Assembly: GCF_020382885.2 (NCBI RefSeq)
Contig: NC_058506.1
Span: 12,378,318-12,442,317, forward strand
DNA: 64,000 bases
Direction of reading: 5' to 3'
Origin: Scatophagus argus
Lineage: Eukaryota; Chordata; Actinopteri; Scatophagidae
Below, piece after piece: positions 52,749-64,000 of this stretch. The position numbers and the translations under genes are program-made. How positions within the stretch are numbered: position 1 is the stretch's first letter; each line of letters starts with the position of its first letter. Below the pieces are notes generated by a model. The model had not been told where the DNA came from and did no database searches. It saw only the letters and a list, made by a program, of their open reading frames with translations.

Positions 52749-53021
52749 AAAAAACAATCTTTCAATGTTTAAGTCAAGTTTAATGTGAGGTCAACCTGAC
52801 TACTTACTGTATAGCAAGACTTTATTTCTGTCAGTCTGTTCAGGCTATGATCCTGATGACACTAATCCTGTTTTCAGCCCCCCCCTCTCCTCACATATAT
52901 GCGCACAAACACACACACAACAGGGTGTCACTGGCAATGGGACAAGCCTTTGTGTCTGAGAAAAACAGGCGATTAACCTGCTATACAGTGATGAACGCCG
53001 GGTACTTGCCTGCTCACCACA

Positions 53022-53024
53022 CAC

Positions 53025-53052
<28 letters not shown>
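53022..53052. repeat. (CA)n microsatellite
   Basis: About 13 CA units after a CACAAA interruption. Confidence 0.9.
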
Positions 53053-53056
<4 letters not shown>

Positions 53057-54314
53057 CCTGAGAACCCTGGTTCAACCTCAAAGACCAGTACTGCCTTCCT
53101 CAGCAGCTCTCACACCTGCAGAGGACAAGAAGGAGAGAGTGAGAGACAACTAGACAACCAGACAGACACTGACGTACACAAAGAGTGTGTGTGTGTAGGG
53201 GGAAAAACAAGCAGATGTTTCTAATGAAGGCTTTGAGTACTCAGAGGGGATTTGGGTTATTCCGTCAGACAAGTCTCTAACTGGTCGGCTACCTAGTTTG
53301 ATCACAGGCACAGATGAAGGTGATTAATGAGACGAGAAGGCTGTAGCTTATTGCAGATTTTGCGCTTTCACTCTAGAGGTGTTGTCTGACAAAAAAAAAA
53401 TAAGAAAAAGAATTGGGCTACATTTCACAAATGCTCTTGGCACCAAGATCATCTTACACCCACTGATCCCTGAGATTAATTTGGGAAATTTAAACTGCCA
53501 GATGAAGGGGTCTACTAACTGACCTGCAGTTTAGTCTGTCTGACACAAAGACAAAGATGAGACACGACTGTCTTAATGACTTTAGGTCTAAAAAGAAGAT
53601 TTTAGCGGAGCATATGTCAAGCAACCAACTATGTTAGAAAAGTAGTGACAATGAACCAAAGCTCTGTTTTGTTTTTTTCTCCATATGTTTTGTCATATTG
53701 ATAAAAAAAACTATTAAATATATTTGAATGGCATTTAAATAAAGGCACAGTGTAAATAAATTAGCATGAACAAAACAGTCACATTTGAATTAACTGCTGC
53801 TGAAATTTCACAAGCACAGCACAGATTAAATATAACTAACTGTAGCTGTTATGGAACACAATGGACCCAGGGTTTGTGCTGTGGAAAATCAAGAGTTAAA
53901 CCCAGGAACTGGTCACAAACAGCTATGAGCAACTGGTGGGGTGTGGCTCTTTTGTCAGGCGAAGACCAAATATTATGATGGGAAGGCCAAAAATTGCAAA
54001 TTGCAAAGGAACAAGTGCTGCTTAAAATTGTAATTATTGAAATGAAGATGTTTTTCCACATTTTAATTGACAAAACCACACACACACACCAGGTGCCAGA
54101 AAGTAATTCAGTTTCCTTGTTGCTCACCTTATTACAGAAACAGAAATGTTACTGAATGTGGTCTCTTAAACAGAAACATTTTCACTTTCACAAAGTAATC
54201 CTTTTCATTCCATGGAAAACAACAAACATATTTTGTAAGTTGGCACACAGGTGGCACTCCTTGAGATATTTCTTCCTCTCAAAAACAAGATCAGAAATTC
54301 GATCAAAGAGCAGA

Positions 54315-54760
54315 TCTCAACCAATCGGATTTCAGAGTCTGCAGCAACAGCAGCATGACTTCGAGCAGCCATTGGTGCAGTGTTTCACACAGCAAAGGCT
54401 CTAATTGGTTGACGGTGTGCCGAGGCTTCATTGCCTCCATGGCAACATTGCTTCCTTATTGCTTAGGGAAGGTGAAAAGGAGGGAAAGAGGGGAGGCGAC
54501 TTTCACTCAGACGCTACCTCTGCATTATTCATCCTTTGTCCCCGAGTGCTCGTAGAATGTGTGTAGATGTACCGTGTTTGTGTTTCTGTGTTGGTCTTGG
54601 TTTGGGTGGTAGCGATTGGTTGAGACTTAAAGAGTGAATGGGGTGAAACCGGCGCAATAATTGCACTCAGCAGTGCAATGCATCCAGCAACACTGTGTCT
54701 ATATATAAAACAGCCAAATGAGTTCAGAGGCCATTCAGTAAGCCATTCACAGTGACGTTT
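54315..54760 (+). promoter_or_regulatory. Promoter-like cluster of unknown target
   Basis: Three CCAAT boxes (54,321; inverted at 54,371 and 54,404), an RFX half-site-like CCATGGCAAC near 54,437, an inverted repeat ATTGCACT-CAGC-AGTGCAAT (54,660-54,679), and a TATA box ATATATAAAA at 54,701-54,710. No recognised gene starts within the next kilobase on the plus strand. It could drive a non-coding transcript or be fortuitous. Confidence 0.35.
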
Positions 54761-56119
54761 AGTTCAAATGCAGTTACTAGCCTTTACTCTTATTACTCTG
54801 CATGGAACAACAAACAAACAAACAAAATGGGACATATTCAGGCTGTTATGAGACATACCAGCAAACATCTGGACAGTGGACTGTCTGGCCGGCTTGCATC
54901 ACCCACTCTCTGTGCTGGATGCAGGCAGCCACCTCATCCCAAAGCCAGGACTGAACTGCAAAACAACAACAACGACACCCACCACCAGCAGCAGAAACAA
55001 CAAAAACCACGAGGCTTGTTTGTTGTTGTTTTGACTTCTTTTTTTTTCCCCAGCAGTCGAAGAAGGGGGGAATTAGAAGGAGGGGGAGGGAAAAAGAGGG
55101 GCAAGGGTGGGGTTAGTAGGGAGAAAAACATCACACATGGATTAGGGTGGGGGTTCATTCAGGACTCCTCCCCTGTGTATGCGTCTGAGCATGAGCAGGG
55201 GATAACGTCTGTTGACAGGCATGCCGGCCAGCGAGCTGGCTGGCTGTTCCTCCGGCGGCGAGCACGATGACAAGATGGCAACAGGCACTCAGCATAGCAC
55301 GTGCTCTCAGTTGCCATCGCAACCTGCCCTTGGATACAGCGTGCTGGTTGGCCATTTCTAACTGTTGTTGTTCTGGGAGGCTGATGAAACCTCGTGGATG
55401 AGGGAGGGCAAACGGTGCAGCATGCTGCCGCTTTCCCGCCTTAGTAGAAAGTGTTGCTGGGCACATTAGCGGTCAGTTGGTAAACAAACACTCAGCCTTT
55501 TATATATAATCACCCCCGCCTCCTTCTCAAACCCAAAGACCTTAAACTTGCTGTTTAACTGTTAAATCCAAAAGATAGTTCTAATTAGAGACAAAGCAGA
55601 ATGAGCCAGTGATCCCCAACAATCTCAATGCACACAGCTGATGAAAGGGAAAGATTATCCCCATAGTTTAAAGTTGTCTTATTCGGTTTAGCCCCATACG
55701 TCAAACTGACAATAATGAAATGCATTTGTGAATACTTTCTTTGTGTTTGTTGAACACTTTATTACACAGAAATAATTAAGGAAAAACAAGCTTGTACAAC
55801 TGCGAACAGACAAAACAAATATAAACAAAGAAATAATGAGTCCATGTAATAACAAATTAATGGATGCAACTCACTGGAAAAATCTGTTACTGTTTGGGGG
55901 AAAAAGAACAGCCTTTTGATAATTCTTAAATGACAAATTATCCAATAACTTATCTGAGATGCAGAAAATGTTTAAATGTGTGTCTCTTTTAATGGTCAGA
56001 CAAACAAATTCCTCAACTGTTGTTCTCTTCTAGCCTCAACATTGCAGTGAAAGGCATATCCAGCAATCCTTCAAGGCTCCATGCACAGAGGAAGGGAACA
56101 AAGAAAAAAGTGTTTATGA

Positions 56120-56156
56120 GTGTGTGTGTGTGTGTGTGTGCGCGTGCGTGTGTGTA
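56120..56156. repeat. (GT)n microsatellite with CG variants
   Basis: About ten GT units, then GCGCGTGCGT and more GT, in the probable MIS18A 3' flank. Confidence 0.9.
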
Positions 56157-56580
56157 TGGCCCCGAGTGGCCCGATCAATATGGCATTGTGCTGAGTGTGC
56201 AGCCCGCCTGATGAAATCCTGCACAAATAAACATTCTGCTCATAGCAGACGTTCACTCTGCACTGAGGCATACAGAGAAGACGGTGCCACGAGCCACAGG
56301 AGCCAGGCTGACAACATGATTGATTACAAGTGCAGCCACTCTTTGTTTCACCATCGGTAATGAGGACAAAGCGGCGTGGAAGGTGTGTGTGTGGGTTCAC
56401 ATAGATGTCTGTGCACAAGGTGAGGCTAGGACAAAATATATTACAGAGGGAGTGTGGTTGAGATGAAACTTCGAGGAGGAAGCGTTAATGAAAAGGTAGC
56501 TGTGAGGAGTGAGGATATTAAATCCTCACGTTCAACACCTGGACAAAGCACCCACCCAGACAGGTTGACGTCCATCACTG

Positions 56581-59500
56581 TCATGCCTCATCACATCCCT
56601 CCTGAAGGCCAGCTTCAATCTCCTCCAGTCTGAGTGCCATGGACATGACCAGCATTTTCATCTGGGAAGGATGGGGATCGGGCAGGAGAGATGTTGGAAG
56701 GGAAAGGACACGAAGGAATGAGAGCAGGGAAGGAATGAAGGGGGAAATGGACAGGTGGGAAACGAAGGGAGCAGCAGCATGCAGCGAGGAAGAAAGAGGG
56801 GAGGAGTAAAGATAATTGGAAAACAGGAGACGATACCCAGAGGGGAAGTGGCCAGGGATGGATGAGTAAAGGGGGAGAAGAGAGAGTGGGGAGGGGGGAG
56901 GCAGGTCAGTGAGTGTACTAAACGGAACACCCAAACAAATGTCTGTAGACCTCTCAGACACACAGAATACATTAAGTATGGCGGCAGGGGTAACAGGCAC
57001 ATTCATCACATGCAGTATAGTCAAGGACAAAACACTCAAGTGTGGGACTGGCTGTCGTTTTTCATACGAGTGTCGACACTTGAACTACTGCCAATATCAA
57101 AACAACTTTTTCTGATATTTTACTTTGGGAAATAGAAATGTTTTTCTGCAAAAAAAACTTTTTTATTTTAAAATTTGACAATATAAGTAGGGCTGCAACT
57201 ATGATTTTCATTGTTTCATATCAGCCAATTATCTTTAAAATTTATTGATGACAGTCAAGAAAATGTCGAAAAGTTCCCACACATAACCGCTTTAAAATAA
57301 AATAACCGCTTGTCTTATCGGACAACCCAAATTCAATTCACAGTAAAGCAGAACCACAGACTGTTGTGCCCTTTGTTAGCTTCATAAAAGACTGAGAGGA
57401 TCACCACAACCACTGCTGATTAACTTTTTTGTCTATCAAGTATTACATTAATTAAATTATTTTAACTTTAAAAAGAAACTTAACTTCTCAGATGCAAAAT
57501 ATATCTATGTTAACTTACCTAAACACAAACAATGCTGCAAGAAATTTGTTTAAATGAAATACAGTTTAATAATAGCCCAGACAGAAACCGTCTGATCGCC
57601 AGCTTCCGATACTTGTTGATACTCGTTGGAACAATTTGAATTTTGAAACCTGTGTGAGCGTTGTTATATAACACTCAGGAAAAAAAAAATGACTGAGTGA
57701 GCTGGCAAAAGAGCTCAACCATAGTGCTGATGGAAAGCATCATCAATTGCTGCGTGAAAAGATTTATGTTTACAGAATGGGTTTCAACAATGGCTGTAAA
57801 ACCACCTAAATTTAATACAGTCAGTGTGTAGCTATAGTCAAATCAATCTTGAGCCTGCTTACACATGGAATAAACACAAGTCAATGACAAACTGGACTGA
57901 GGTGGTAACCTACATATTAAGCAAAGAGAATATGAATTAAGCCCATTCATTTCATTACGCGGCGCCCTTACACACCCTTTGTTTGAGAGACACATGGTAT
58001 AGCAACTTTATTACAGTAGTGGCATTTGTGGTTTATGATGACTTAAGTGTATGGTTAAGTGGTTCGCAAACACTTAAGGGAAAATACAATTATCATACCT
58101 TTCTATCTGTCACTTTGAAACTATCCAAACGACAGACAATGCTAATATACTGACAGACATGAAACGTCAAGAAGGACTTCAAACCAAATCTGATCATCTG
58201 CTGCTGACGTGCAATGTTTTTTCTTTGGAACCTTTGAGCCATAGACAGTTGCATAGATAACATCTCGCAATGAACACAACGGATCAAATGTCACAAATTC
58301 CACTTGTCATTGCCCAATAAAAACAAAATGTCGTAGGTACAACCAGGTATAGTGACAAAGACGCTTCATGATCAAAACATGTTTTTCCTCTAACAAAGAT
58401 TCCTCAACATGCTCTCCATCACAATCTATTGTCCGTAATGCAAGAGAGTGGGAGGGCTGGCAGGACCTCCTGTGCACTATGGCCACCTACTGGCCAAACT
58501 GAGTTTTACTGCTATTTTTTCAAACAAAGGATGATTGAGAACAACTATAGAAATAACTACATTATTCCAGGTGTGAAAAAAAAGACATAAGTACCCTCTG
58601 AATTTTCATAATAAAGTAAGAGTGTGACAAGCAGGAAATAAATTAAAAATATGCAGAAAACCTTTGGATTTAAATATTAAAACTGAAATTTGAAGAAAAT
58701 TGTATTTTAATGTAATCTCAAATGGCATGGGGCACAAATCCCTTTGCCAGGGATGACACAGAGAAATGAGGTAATGTCTGATATCAACGTCTGCCCGTCA
58801 CAGGAGTGAGGACTTCCCAGAACAAAGCTGATGTCATCTTTAGTACAACCTGTGCATTGATAATCAATGGCAGAAAGCTTCTTGAATGCAACATGAGAGC
58901 ATTGTCAGTAAACAATCCCACAGAGAACAGAGAGTCATAGCAATGAGATGCAGAGATAAATAGCAATGTGCAGGTCAGACCTGTAGTTTCTTCAACACTT
59001 TTACACATCAACAAGACAAATTTAAGGGCTAAACTTTATTTGTGTTAGGGGAAACACTCATAGCTACACATCCTTATGAACTTAAAAGCAGGTATTCTGC
59101 TCAGTGTTTTACACATTTCATTTCATGGCAATACAGTATCGGAGAAAACAGACAAAGAAAAGCAGCAGCAGTAAATTACCTCTGTCAGCTGTTGTTCAAC
59201 AATGCCTCTGTACTCCAGTGTGACTGGCTGCTCTTTGGGGCCCTCTGCTGCCAACATCTGGCTTGCAGAGCCAAGCACATAGCTGAAAGAGGTTCACAGA
59301 ATATCAGGGTGCTAAATGCAGGTGCAGTGGGATGCGTACCATTAACACTCCTGTGCAACCAATGACATTCAGCGCAATTAATCAAACCTTAAACACTACC
59401 TGTGCGAAGCTTTGTGGTATGGCACTGGACAGGATTTTAAAGTAACTGTAGAAAATGTATTATTTTATTGTGCAGCTACGAAATATGTTTCGAGATTATA

Positions 59501-60835
59501 ACATTCAAACTCGTGCTTCGGCATACAGCAAATAAGCTTTTAATAGTGTGAAATCATGACATCGGTGGACAACATCTTACACGGCATACAATCACTTTTT
59601 GACCAACGCTCAGAAATGTATTAAAATCGCATGAAACAAATGTTAACTGATGTGGTCTGTCTTTAAATATTGATAATATCCCCAGCCCTAAACATACCTG
59701 TCAATGTCTGCTACATTCAAACAGAATGTAAATCTCTTGTGGTCCAGGGTCTTGGGCGTGGATGCGTAAACCATTCCTAGCACAGAGTGGCAGCCTCGAC
59801 ACAAAAGATCCACGATCAGACTGCAGGGGGAAAATTACAAGAATAAAGGATTTAACAGTTTAAGAAGTCAGACTGGGCCACAGCAATATGTCTTATTCCA
59901 GTTATTTGGCAACTATAGTTACTAGTTACTTTGCAGATTAAGATTTCCCACACAAAACATACGATCAAATTACAAACATATGATTCCCTGTTATAGATTA
60001 AACCATCTAACGATACAAAGCATTTAAAAAGAGATCATCCTACGAGGTATCTTACTTTAAATGCTCCAACTATCAAGCATCAGTTATAAAAACAAAATGA
60101 TATAATACATAACATTACGGTTTAATTCACAGCACAATCCGCGCATTTAAATTAAGATGAAGACCATTTTGTTGATATGACTTCTGTGATTTAAGTCAAG
60201 TTGAATCGTAACTGAGTATTTTATCTTACCAGAAAGATCGTTTGCTGACTTCATACATGCGATTGTCTTTTCCAACCAAAACGTTGTCAGTGACCCCTGA
60301 GACCAAAACACCGCAAACATGTCAGCAGAACACTGCAGCATTGCATCCATAAGGTAACGTCCAAATGTATATGTCCAACTTCCAACACTGCAATTGAATG
60401 CACCATTCTATCTGACTTTTCTTTCAGTCTCTCTCTGCAGTTTGAAGTGATTCATCATAAAAAGCTGTAACGTTATATCCCGGACACATTAAAATACTAC
60501 AGATCCCAAAGCGGTGATATAAATTGCTGTTTTCACCGTGAATACACAGTTTGGGCACGAAAAGAAGAAAGACTAGCAATCTAAAATCCAGACTCACGCT
60601 TCAATCTTATTTGGTTTTGGCCGTCTTCACTTCCATCCCAGGACAGTGAGTCCCCAACAGGCAACTTGCACTTTCCGCAGATGAAGACCACAGGTCCGTC
60701 GTCGCCGTCTTCGTCCACCTCACCCTCTTGGCCAAACAACTTTTCTTCGACAGCGGTGGAGTCTATACTGGATGTTTCAAACGTGCAATTCAAACTTTTC
60801 TGTCGGTGTTTTAACGGCTTTTCCCTGGTCGCCAT
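56581..60835 (-). CDS. mis18a: Protein Mis18-alpha (MIS18A), 5 coding exons
   Basis: Subunit of the Mis18 complex that marks centromeres for new CENP-A loading after mitosis. Coding exons in transcript order: 60598-60835, 60230-60296, 59698-59820, 59180-59282, 56581-56661. They give 203 aa, in frame with GT-AG junctions. The Yippee-like Mis18 domain shows both zinc-binding pairs: C53-x-x-C56 in FICGKCKLPVGDSLSW and C109-x-x-C112 in LLCRGCHSVLGMVY. YVLGSA follows and matches YVLGSS in human. The last exon, MKMLVMSMALRLEEIEAGLQ, completes the C-terminal coiled coil and is 2.5 kb from exon 4, so it is easily missed. The start is the ATG at 60,835, reading MATREKPLKH; a TTG six codons upstream is in frame but unlikely. 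The N-terminus is shorter than in human (233 aa). The gene is divergent from HAUS1. Confidence 0.95.
57183..57345. mobile_element. Degenerate non-autonomous element in MIS18A intron 4
   Basis: It starts AGGGCTGCAACTATGATTTT, then CATTGTTTCATATCAG. This is the same left-end pattern as the element at 31,266 in SCAF4, followed by GAAAATGTCGAAAA and a degraded TCGGACAACC block. It is a second, older member of the same dispersed fish family. Confidence 0.55.
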
Positions 60836-61669
60836 TTTTACTAGCTTCGCCAAAACAAGCAGTTCGAACTTACGCGGGTGGTGAGTTCATGAAGTATCCA
60901 CACGACGGCGCGAGATCTGTAAGTATGTGTACTTCCGCCGTCGTCTGTGGAAGCCAAAGACACAACCCAGTGCTTAATGTAAATAATACTCTCAGAAATT
61001 AAAAGGACCTGGATGAATGTGTGCGTGTAATTTAATATTTTTCGAGTCCAGAGGGAATCGAATCGGCGACCTACCGGTCACAAGGCGCTTCTCTAACCTC
61101 CAGGTCACGGTTTTAATTTTGATTTGTAACTAAACAGAAACCCCTATTGATTATTCATTCATTCATTATTTAATAAGTTTCACATGAGTACGCCAGAATC
61201 CCTATTCTTGCTGGCTACGAGTTATTGTTTGTTTGGTTTGTTTTGTTTCCATTTTTCATCATTTCATTTACGTGGAAAAGTTTCTAGTTTAAGAAAACTA
61301 CGTGAACTATCTTGATGTAATCTTTATCTTTGGGAACCTACAGGAAACGTGAACCGGATAAACTTTGTTAATACCAAGAGTTTATTATTTTTGTATTTAC
61401 GTAATCTGTCATCTGTTTTGTTTATACGCATTTAAATACCAATTTTCATTTTTATGTTATTTTAAAGCGTTAATCTTTGACGTTACCAGAAGTAACTTGG
61501 ACATTGCTGCATCTTCTCATTGGCTGGTAACCAGGAAGTTACCACAATAATTTTCGGGAGCGCGAAAAGAGAGCTCAAAAAATGTTGTAGTGTGTTTTTA
61601 AGGACTGTTGGACTCCCAAAGTGTTTTAAGAATCTAGCTGTTGTGGTTTCGATTGATCTGTCACTCGCC
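60836..61669. promoter_or_regulatory. Divergent MIS18A-HAUS1 promoter region
   Basis: Start codons are 834 bp apart on opposite strands. Near MIS18A the minus strand reads AAAATGGCGACC over the start codon, a YY1-like site, and ACTTCCGC at 60,931-60,938 is an ETS-type site (GCGGAAGT reversed). Near HAUS1 an inverted CCAAT box (CATTGG, 61,518-61,523) lies about 40 bp before GCGCGAAA (61,560-61,567), an E2F-type site (TTTCGCGC reversed). CCAAT plus E2F is the usual layout of cell-cycle promoters. The middle holds a SINE relic. It could be one shared promoter or two close ones. Confidence 0.6.
61045..61110 (-). mobile_element. tRNA-derived SINE head relic
   Basis: On the minus strand the segment reads like a tRNA gene half: GGAGGTTAGAGAAGCGCCTTG (A-box side), GTGACCGGTAGGTCGCC, then GATTCGATTCC, a good RNA polymerase III B box. 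The 5' and 3' acceptor-stem halves do not pair, so it is not a working tRNA gene. It fits the tRNA-related head of a fish SINE. It lies within the MIS18A-HAUS1 promoter region. Confidence 0.7.
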
Positions 61670-63952
61670 ATGTGTGAAAAGATCAAGAAGGTATTATTCA
61701 GTGTCTTGCTAGCGTGACTTCACAAGTTAGCGTAGTGACTGTCGTTGGTTTTGTTTACCAACCAATTTCACGTCTCTTCTCAGGTGAACAGCTGGCTCAG
61801 CACGGTGTTTGGAGATCAGCCGGTGCCGCACTTTGAGGTCAACACCAGGACAGTGGACATACTGTATCAGCTGGCACAGTCCAGTGAAGCCCGGTGCAGT
61901 GACACAACTCTGCTCATGGAGGACCTCATACAGAAATCATCAGAATATGAAGCTGAGGGTGAGTGTCTCGCAGGCTAAATACCTGACAGTAGGAACTAAC
62001 AGTAACGCCTATTTTCAAGGACATTGTAGTCATTAAAGTGAACGCTAAGATCGGAGACAAAACGGGCATTACCGCATTTAAGTCTTAGGGGGGCACGACA
62101 TAAAATTGATCAGACAGGTTGTACGTAAACAAGGCTCCAAAACGTAATTCCTTGATAACGCAGGAAAATGAAAATATTAGTCAAAGGTGAACCAGGACAG
62201 TCTTTGCTTTCTCTTTCAAATGAATTCTGCTAACCTGGGGGTTATTTAAAACCTGTCTGATCATCGGCTCACTTGTGTTTCTTGTGCCATAGACATGTTG
62301 CCACCCAGAACTCAGTATTTATTGTGGTCAGTGTTGTTACTGGGACTACAAAAGCTACAACATTAAGACCCAAGTTGTTAGAAACCTTTGCACGATGTTG
62401 ATTCATTGTCTTCACATGCTTCACTTCACTTTATAAAGTTTAGCCAGATGTCCATTAATTCACGCCACAAAGTATACCCAAACATTTTCACAGAACTGAG
62501 TTTCGTTTTCCTCATCCAGGTGCTCACCTCCGGGATGTTCTTCTTCAAGGTGTCGGCCTGTCCTGTGCAAGCTTGTCAAAGCCTGCGTCTGACTACTTGT
62601 CTGCTCTCGTGGACACTGCCATGGTGCTTGGAGTCAGAGACACGTCACTGGGCAGGTAAACTGTTGTTGTGCTGTTGAAGTTACTTATTTCTTGCCAGTC
62701 GCTTCCCTGATGAACATGTTTTATCTAGCTTTATGCCAGCAGTGAACAACCACACCAATGAACTTCTGGAAGCAGAGAAGGCGAACAGGAGACTTGAGAG
62801 GGAACTCAGGGCCCTCAGAAAGAGGCTTGGCGCTACTTTGGTGCTGCGGAGCAACTTACAAGAGTAAGAACAAGCAGGCAGGGGGTGACGCTGAAACATA
62901 TTATTATTGCTTTGTGCCATCCACAGTCCTGGACTATAACATTCTGTGTGTGGGCACATGTTAAAATCCAATTACAAACATTCTGTACTTCATCTAGGGA
63001 TCTCAGCAAAACTGTCAAATCTCAGGCGGTGGAGAGCGCTAAAGCGGAGGAGAGACTGCTCAACATGGATTTTGTGACAGCGAAGGCTAAAGAGCTCGGC
63101 AACAGACGGGAGAGGGCAGAGGTATGTTGTGTGCTTATATCTGTATCTGTAGAGGCTGTGTAGTGAAAGTTAAGTTGCACATCGATGTGTTGATCCACAG
63201 GGTAATATGTCGCTCTTGAAAACAACCCAGATATGCAAATGTGCTTCTTTTCCGCTTTGCTCTGTTTCATTTCAGATTTTTATATCTCACTGGGAGGTTT
63301 GCTCTTGGTTAAGGAAAACTGTACTAATGACAGCCTGCTATGCAGCAGCATGGAGAGGCATAAATTATTGCAGTCACCAGCAAGATGAACAAAAAAAAAA
63401 ATCAAACAGCAAATGGCATAAAAATACTCAAAAGGGTAAAAAACGGAGAAAATTAGGAGAGTCTTCAAGAAAACCGTCTGCCAGTACCTCACAGTGGGAA
63501 AGCAAATAGTTAATATGCTATGCAGTTATATTAACTCCCTCTGTGGAGTTACCACTGTCATTTTGAGAAGACAGACTGTAGTTTGACTCGGGTATAATGT
63601 GGGTATCAAGTTCCTGCCTCTGTTTGAGGCTACAGGCAGGTCCAACAGTCAAGGCCCCCTCACATGGTTGTCTGTCGTGGAGCTTGGCTGCCTGTTTTAT
63701 TCTCTTCTATCAATTCTGCAGGCTCAGCTTGTGTCCAGGAACATGGACAAGTCCATCACCCACCAGGCTATTGTGCAGCTCTCTGAGGTAATTTCAGCAG
63801 TCGAGCACCATTGGTAACGAAAACGTAACACTTTGAGCTTTCAGGGTTTGAAATGTGTCATCTTATTTTTCTCTCTGCAGGAAGTCGCTGCGCTGAAACA
63901 AGAAATAATCCCATTGAAAAAGAAACTGGAACCTTACATGGACTTAAGCCCA
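61670..63952 (+). CDS. haus1: HAUS augmin-like complex subunit 1 (HAUS1), partial, 7 coding exons
   Basis: A subunit of augmin (HAUS), which recruits gamma-tubulin to spindle microtubules for branching nucleation. Coding exons: 61670-61690, 61784-61958, 62520-62655, 62729-62863, 62998-63121, 63722-63787, 63881-63952. They give 243 aa in frame and stop at a GT donor. About 35 C-terminal residues should lie beyond the window (human total 278). Matches to human include VFGDQPVPHFEVNTRTVDIL, DTSLGSFMPAVN, LLNMDFVTAKAKEL and IPLKKKLEPYMDL. The middle is charged coiled coil, as expected. The start MCEKIKK uses the last in-frame ATG before exon 2; the frame stays open upstream, so an earlier start cannot be excluded. 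Divergent partner of MIS18A. Confidence 0.95.
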
Positions 63953-64000
63953 GTATGTTTGCCTTTAATTTGTCTCAGTCCAATAACCAAAAGTGCTTTC

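Noticed and set aside
54752-55270. Plus-strand open frame of 172 codons just after the TATA-like box
   Set aside because: It opens with GTG rather than ATG, is low in complexity (Gln/Asn, Gly/Lys runs) and matches no known family. The promoter-like cluster is reported, but not as a coding gene.
56662-57039. Upstream extension of the last MIS18A exon into one long minus-strand frame
   Set aside because: The sequence before 56,661 is low-complexity and unlike MIS18A. A good acceptor (TTCCCAG) sits exactly where homology begins.
58470-58492. A third CTCF-like site (GGCCACCTACTGGCC)
   Set aside because: It shares only part of the core and lacks the GGCGCT half.
60836-60853. Upstream TTG start for MIS18A, adding six residues
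   Set aside because: A non-ATG start is unlikely in a vertebrate gene. The ATG at 60,835 has a good context and an overlapping YY1-like site.
61045-61110. A functional tRNA gene on the minus strand
   Set aside because: The acceptor-stem halves do not pair and the A-box region is degenerate, so it is called a SINE relic.
61520-61669. In-frame upstream extension of HAUS1 by 50 codons
   Set aside because: The extra residues do not resemble the N-terminus of HAUS1 and overlap the E2F/CCAAT promoter motifs. The short MCEKIKK start fits the family length.

Overview
This window looks like nuclear DNA of a teleost fish, probably a percomorph. The evidence is split vertebrate genes with GT-AG introns, residue-level matches to five vertebrate protein families, very dense CA/GA microsatellites, and relics of repeats that are common in spiny-rayed fish. 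I cannot name the species. There is no bacterial or viral gene content and no CRISPR array.

Layout. Positions 1-22,600 hold no protein-coding exon that I can support. They contain microsatellites, a few transposon relics and one good CTCF-like motif. From 22.6 kb on there are five genes: SOD1 (minus, 5 coding exons, 154 aa), SCAF4 (minus, 19 coding exons, about 1106 aa), HUNK (plus, 9 coding exons, 686 aa), MIS18A (minus, 5 coding exons, 203 aa, with the last exon 2.5 kb away from the rest) and the first seven coding exons of HAUS1 (plus, 243 aa, running off the right edge). I joined all exons by hand, and the reading frame is continuous across every junction.

Synteny. The order SOD1-SCAF4-HUNK-MIS18A is that of human chromosome 21, so the block is an old vertebrate linkage group. 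Two things differ from human. SOD1 and SCAF4 run in the same direction here, whereas they converge in human. HAUS1, which lies on human chromosome 18, sits where MRAP and URB1 would be expected.

Gene roles. The genes do not form one pathway. SOD1 is cytosolic antioxidant defence. SCAF4 binds the RNA polymerase II tail and controls transcript 3' ends. HUNK is an AMPK-related kinase. MIS18A (centromere licensing) and HAUS1 (spindle augmin) are both mitotic and start head to head 834 bp apart, with E2F, CCAAT and ETS motifs between them, which suggests shared cell-cycle control.

No wholly new system is evident. The best leads are regulatory or structural: an NRF2-type element in SOD1 intron 1, ZNF143- and CTCF-like motifs at the SCAF4 promoter, a foldback structure just upstream of HUNK, a 45-bp retro-insertion with clear target-site duplication, a perfect hairpin in the probable SCAF4 3' UTR, and an unassigned TATA/CCAAT promoter-like cluster near 54.3-54.7 kb.
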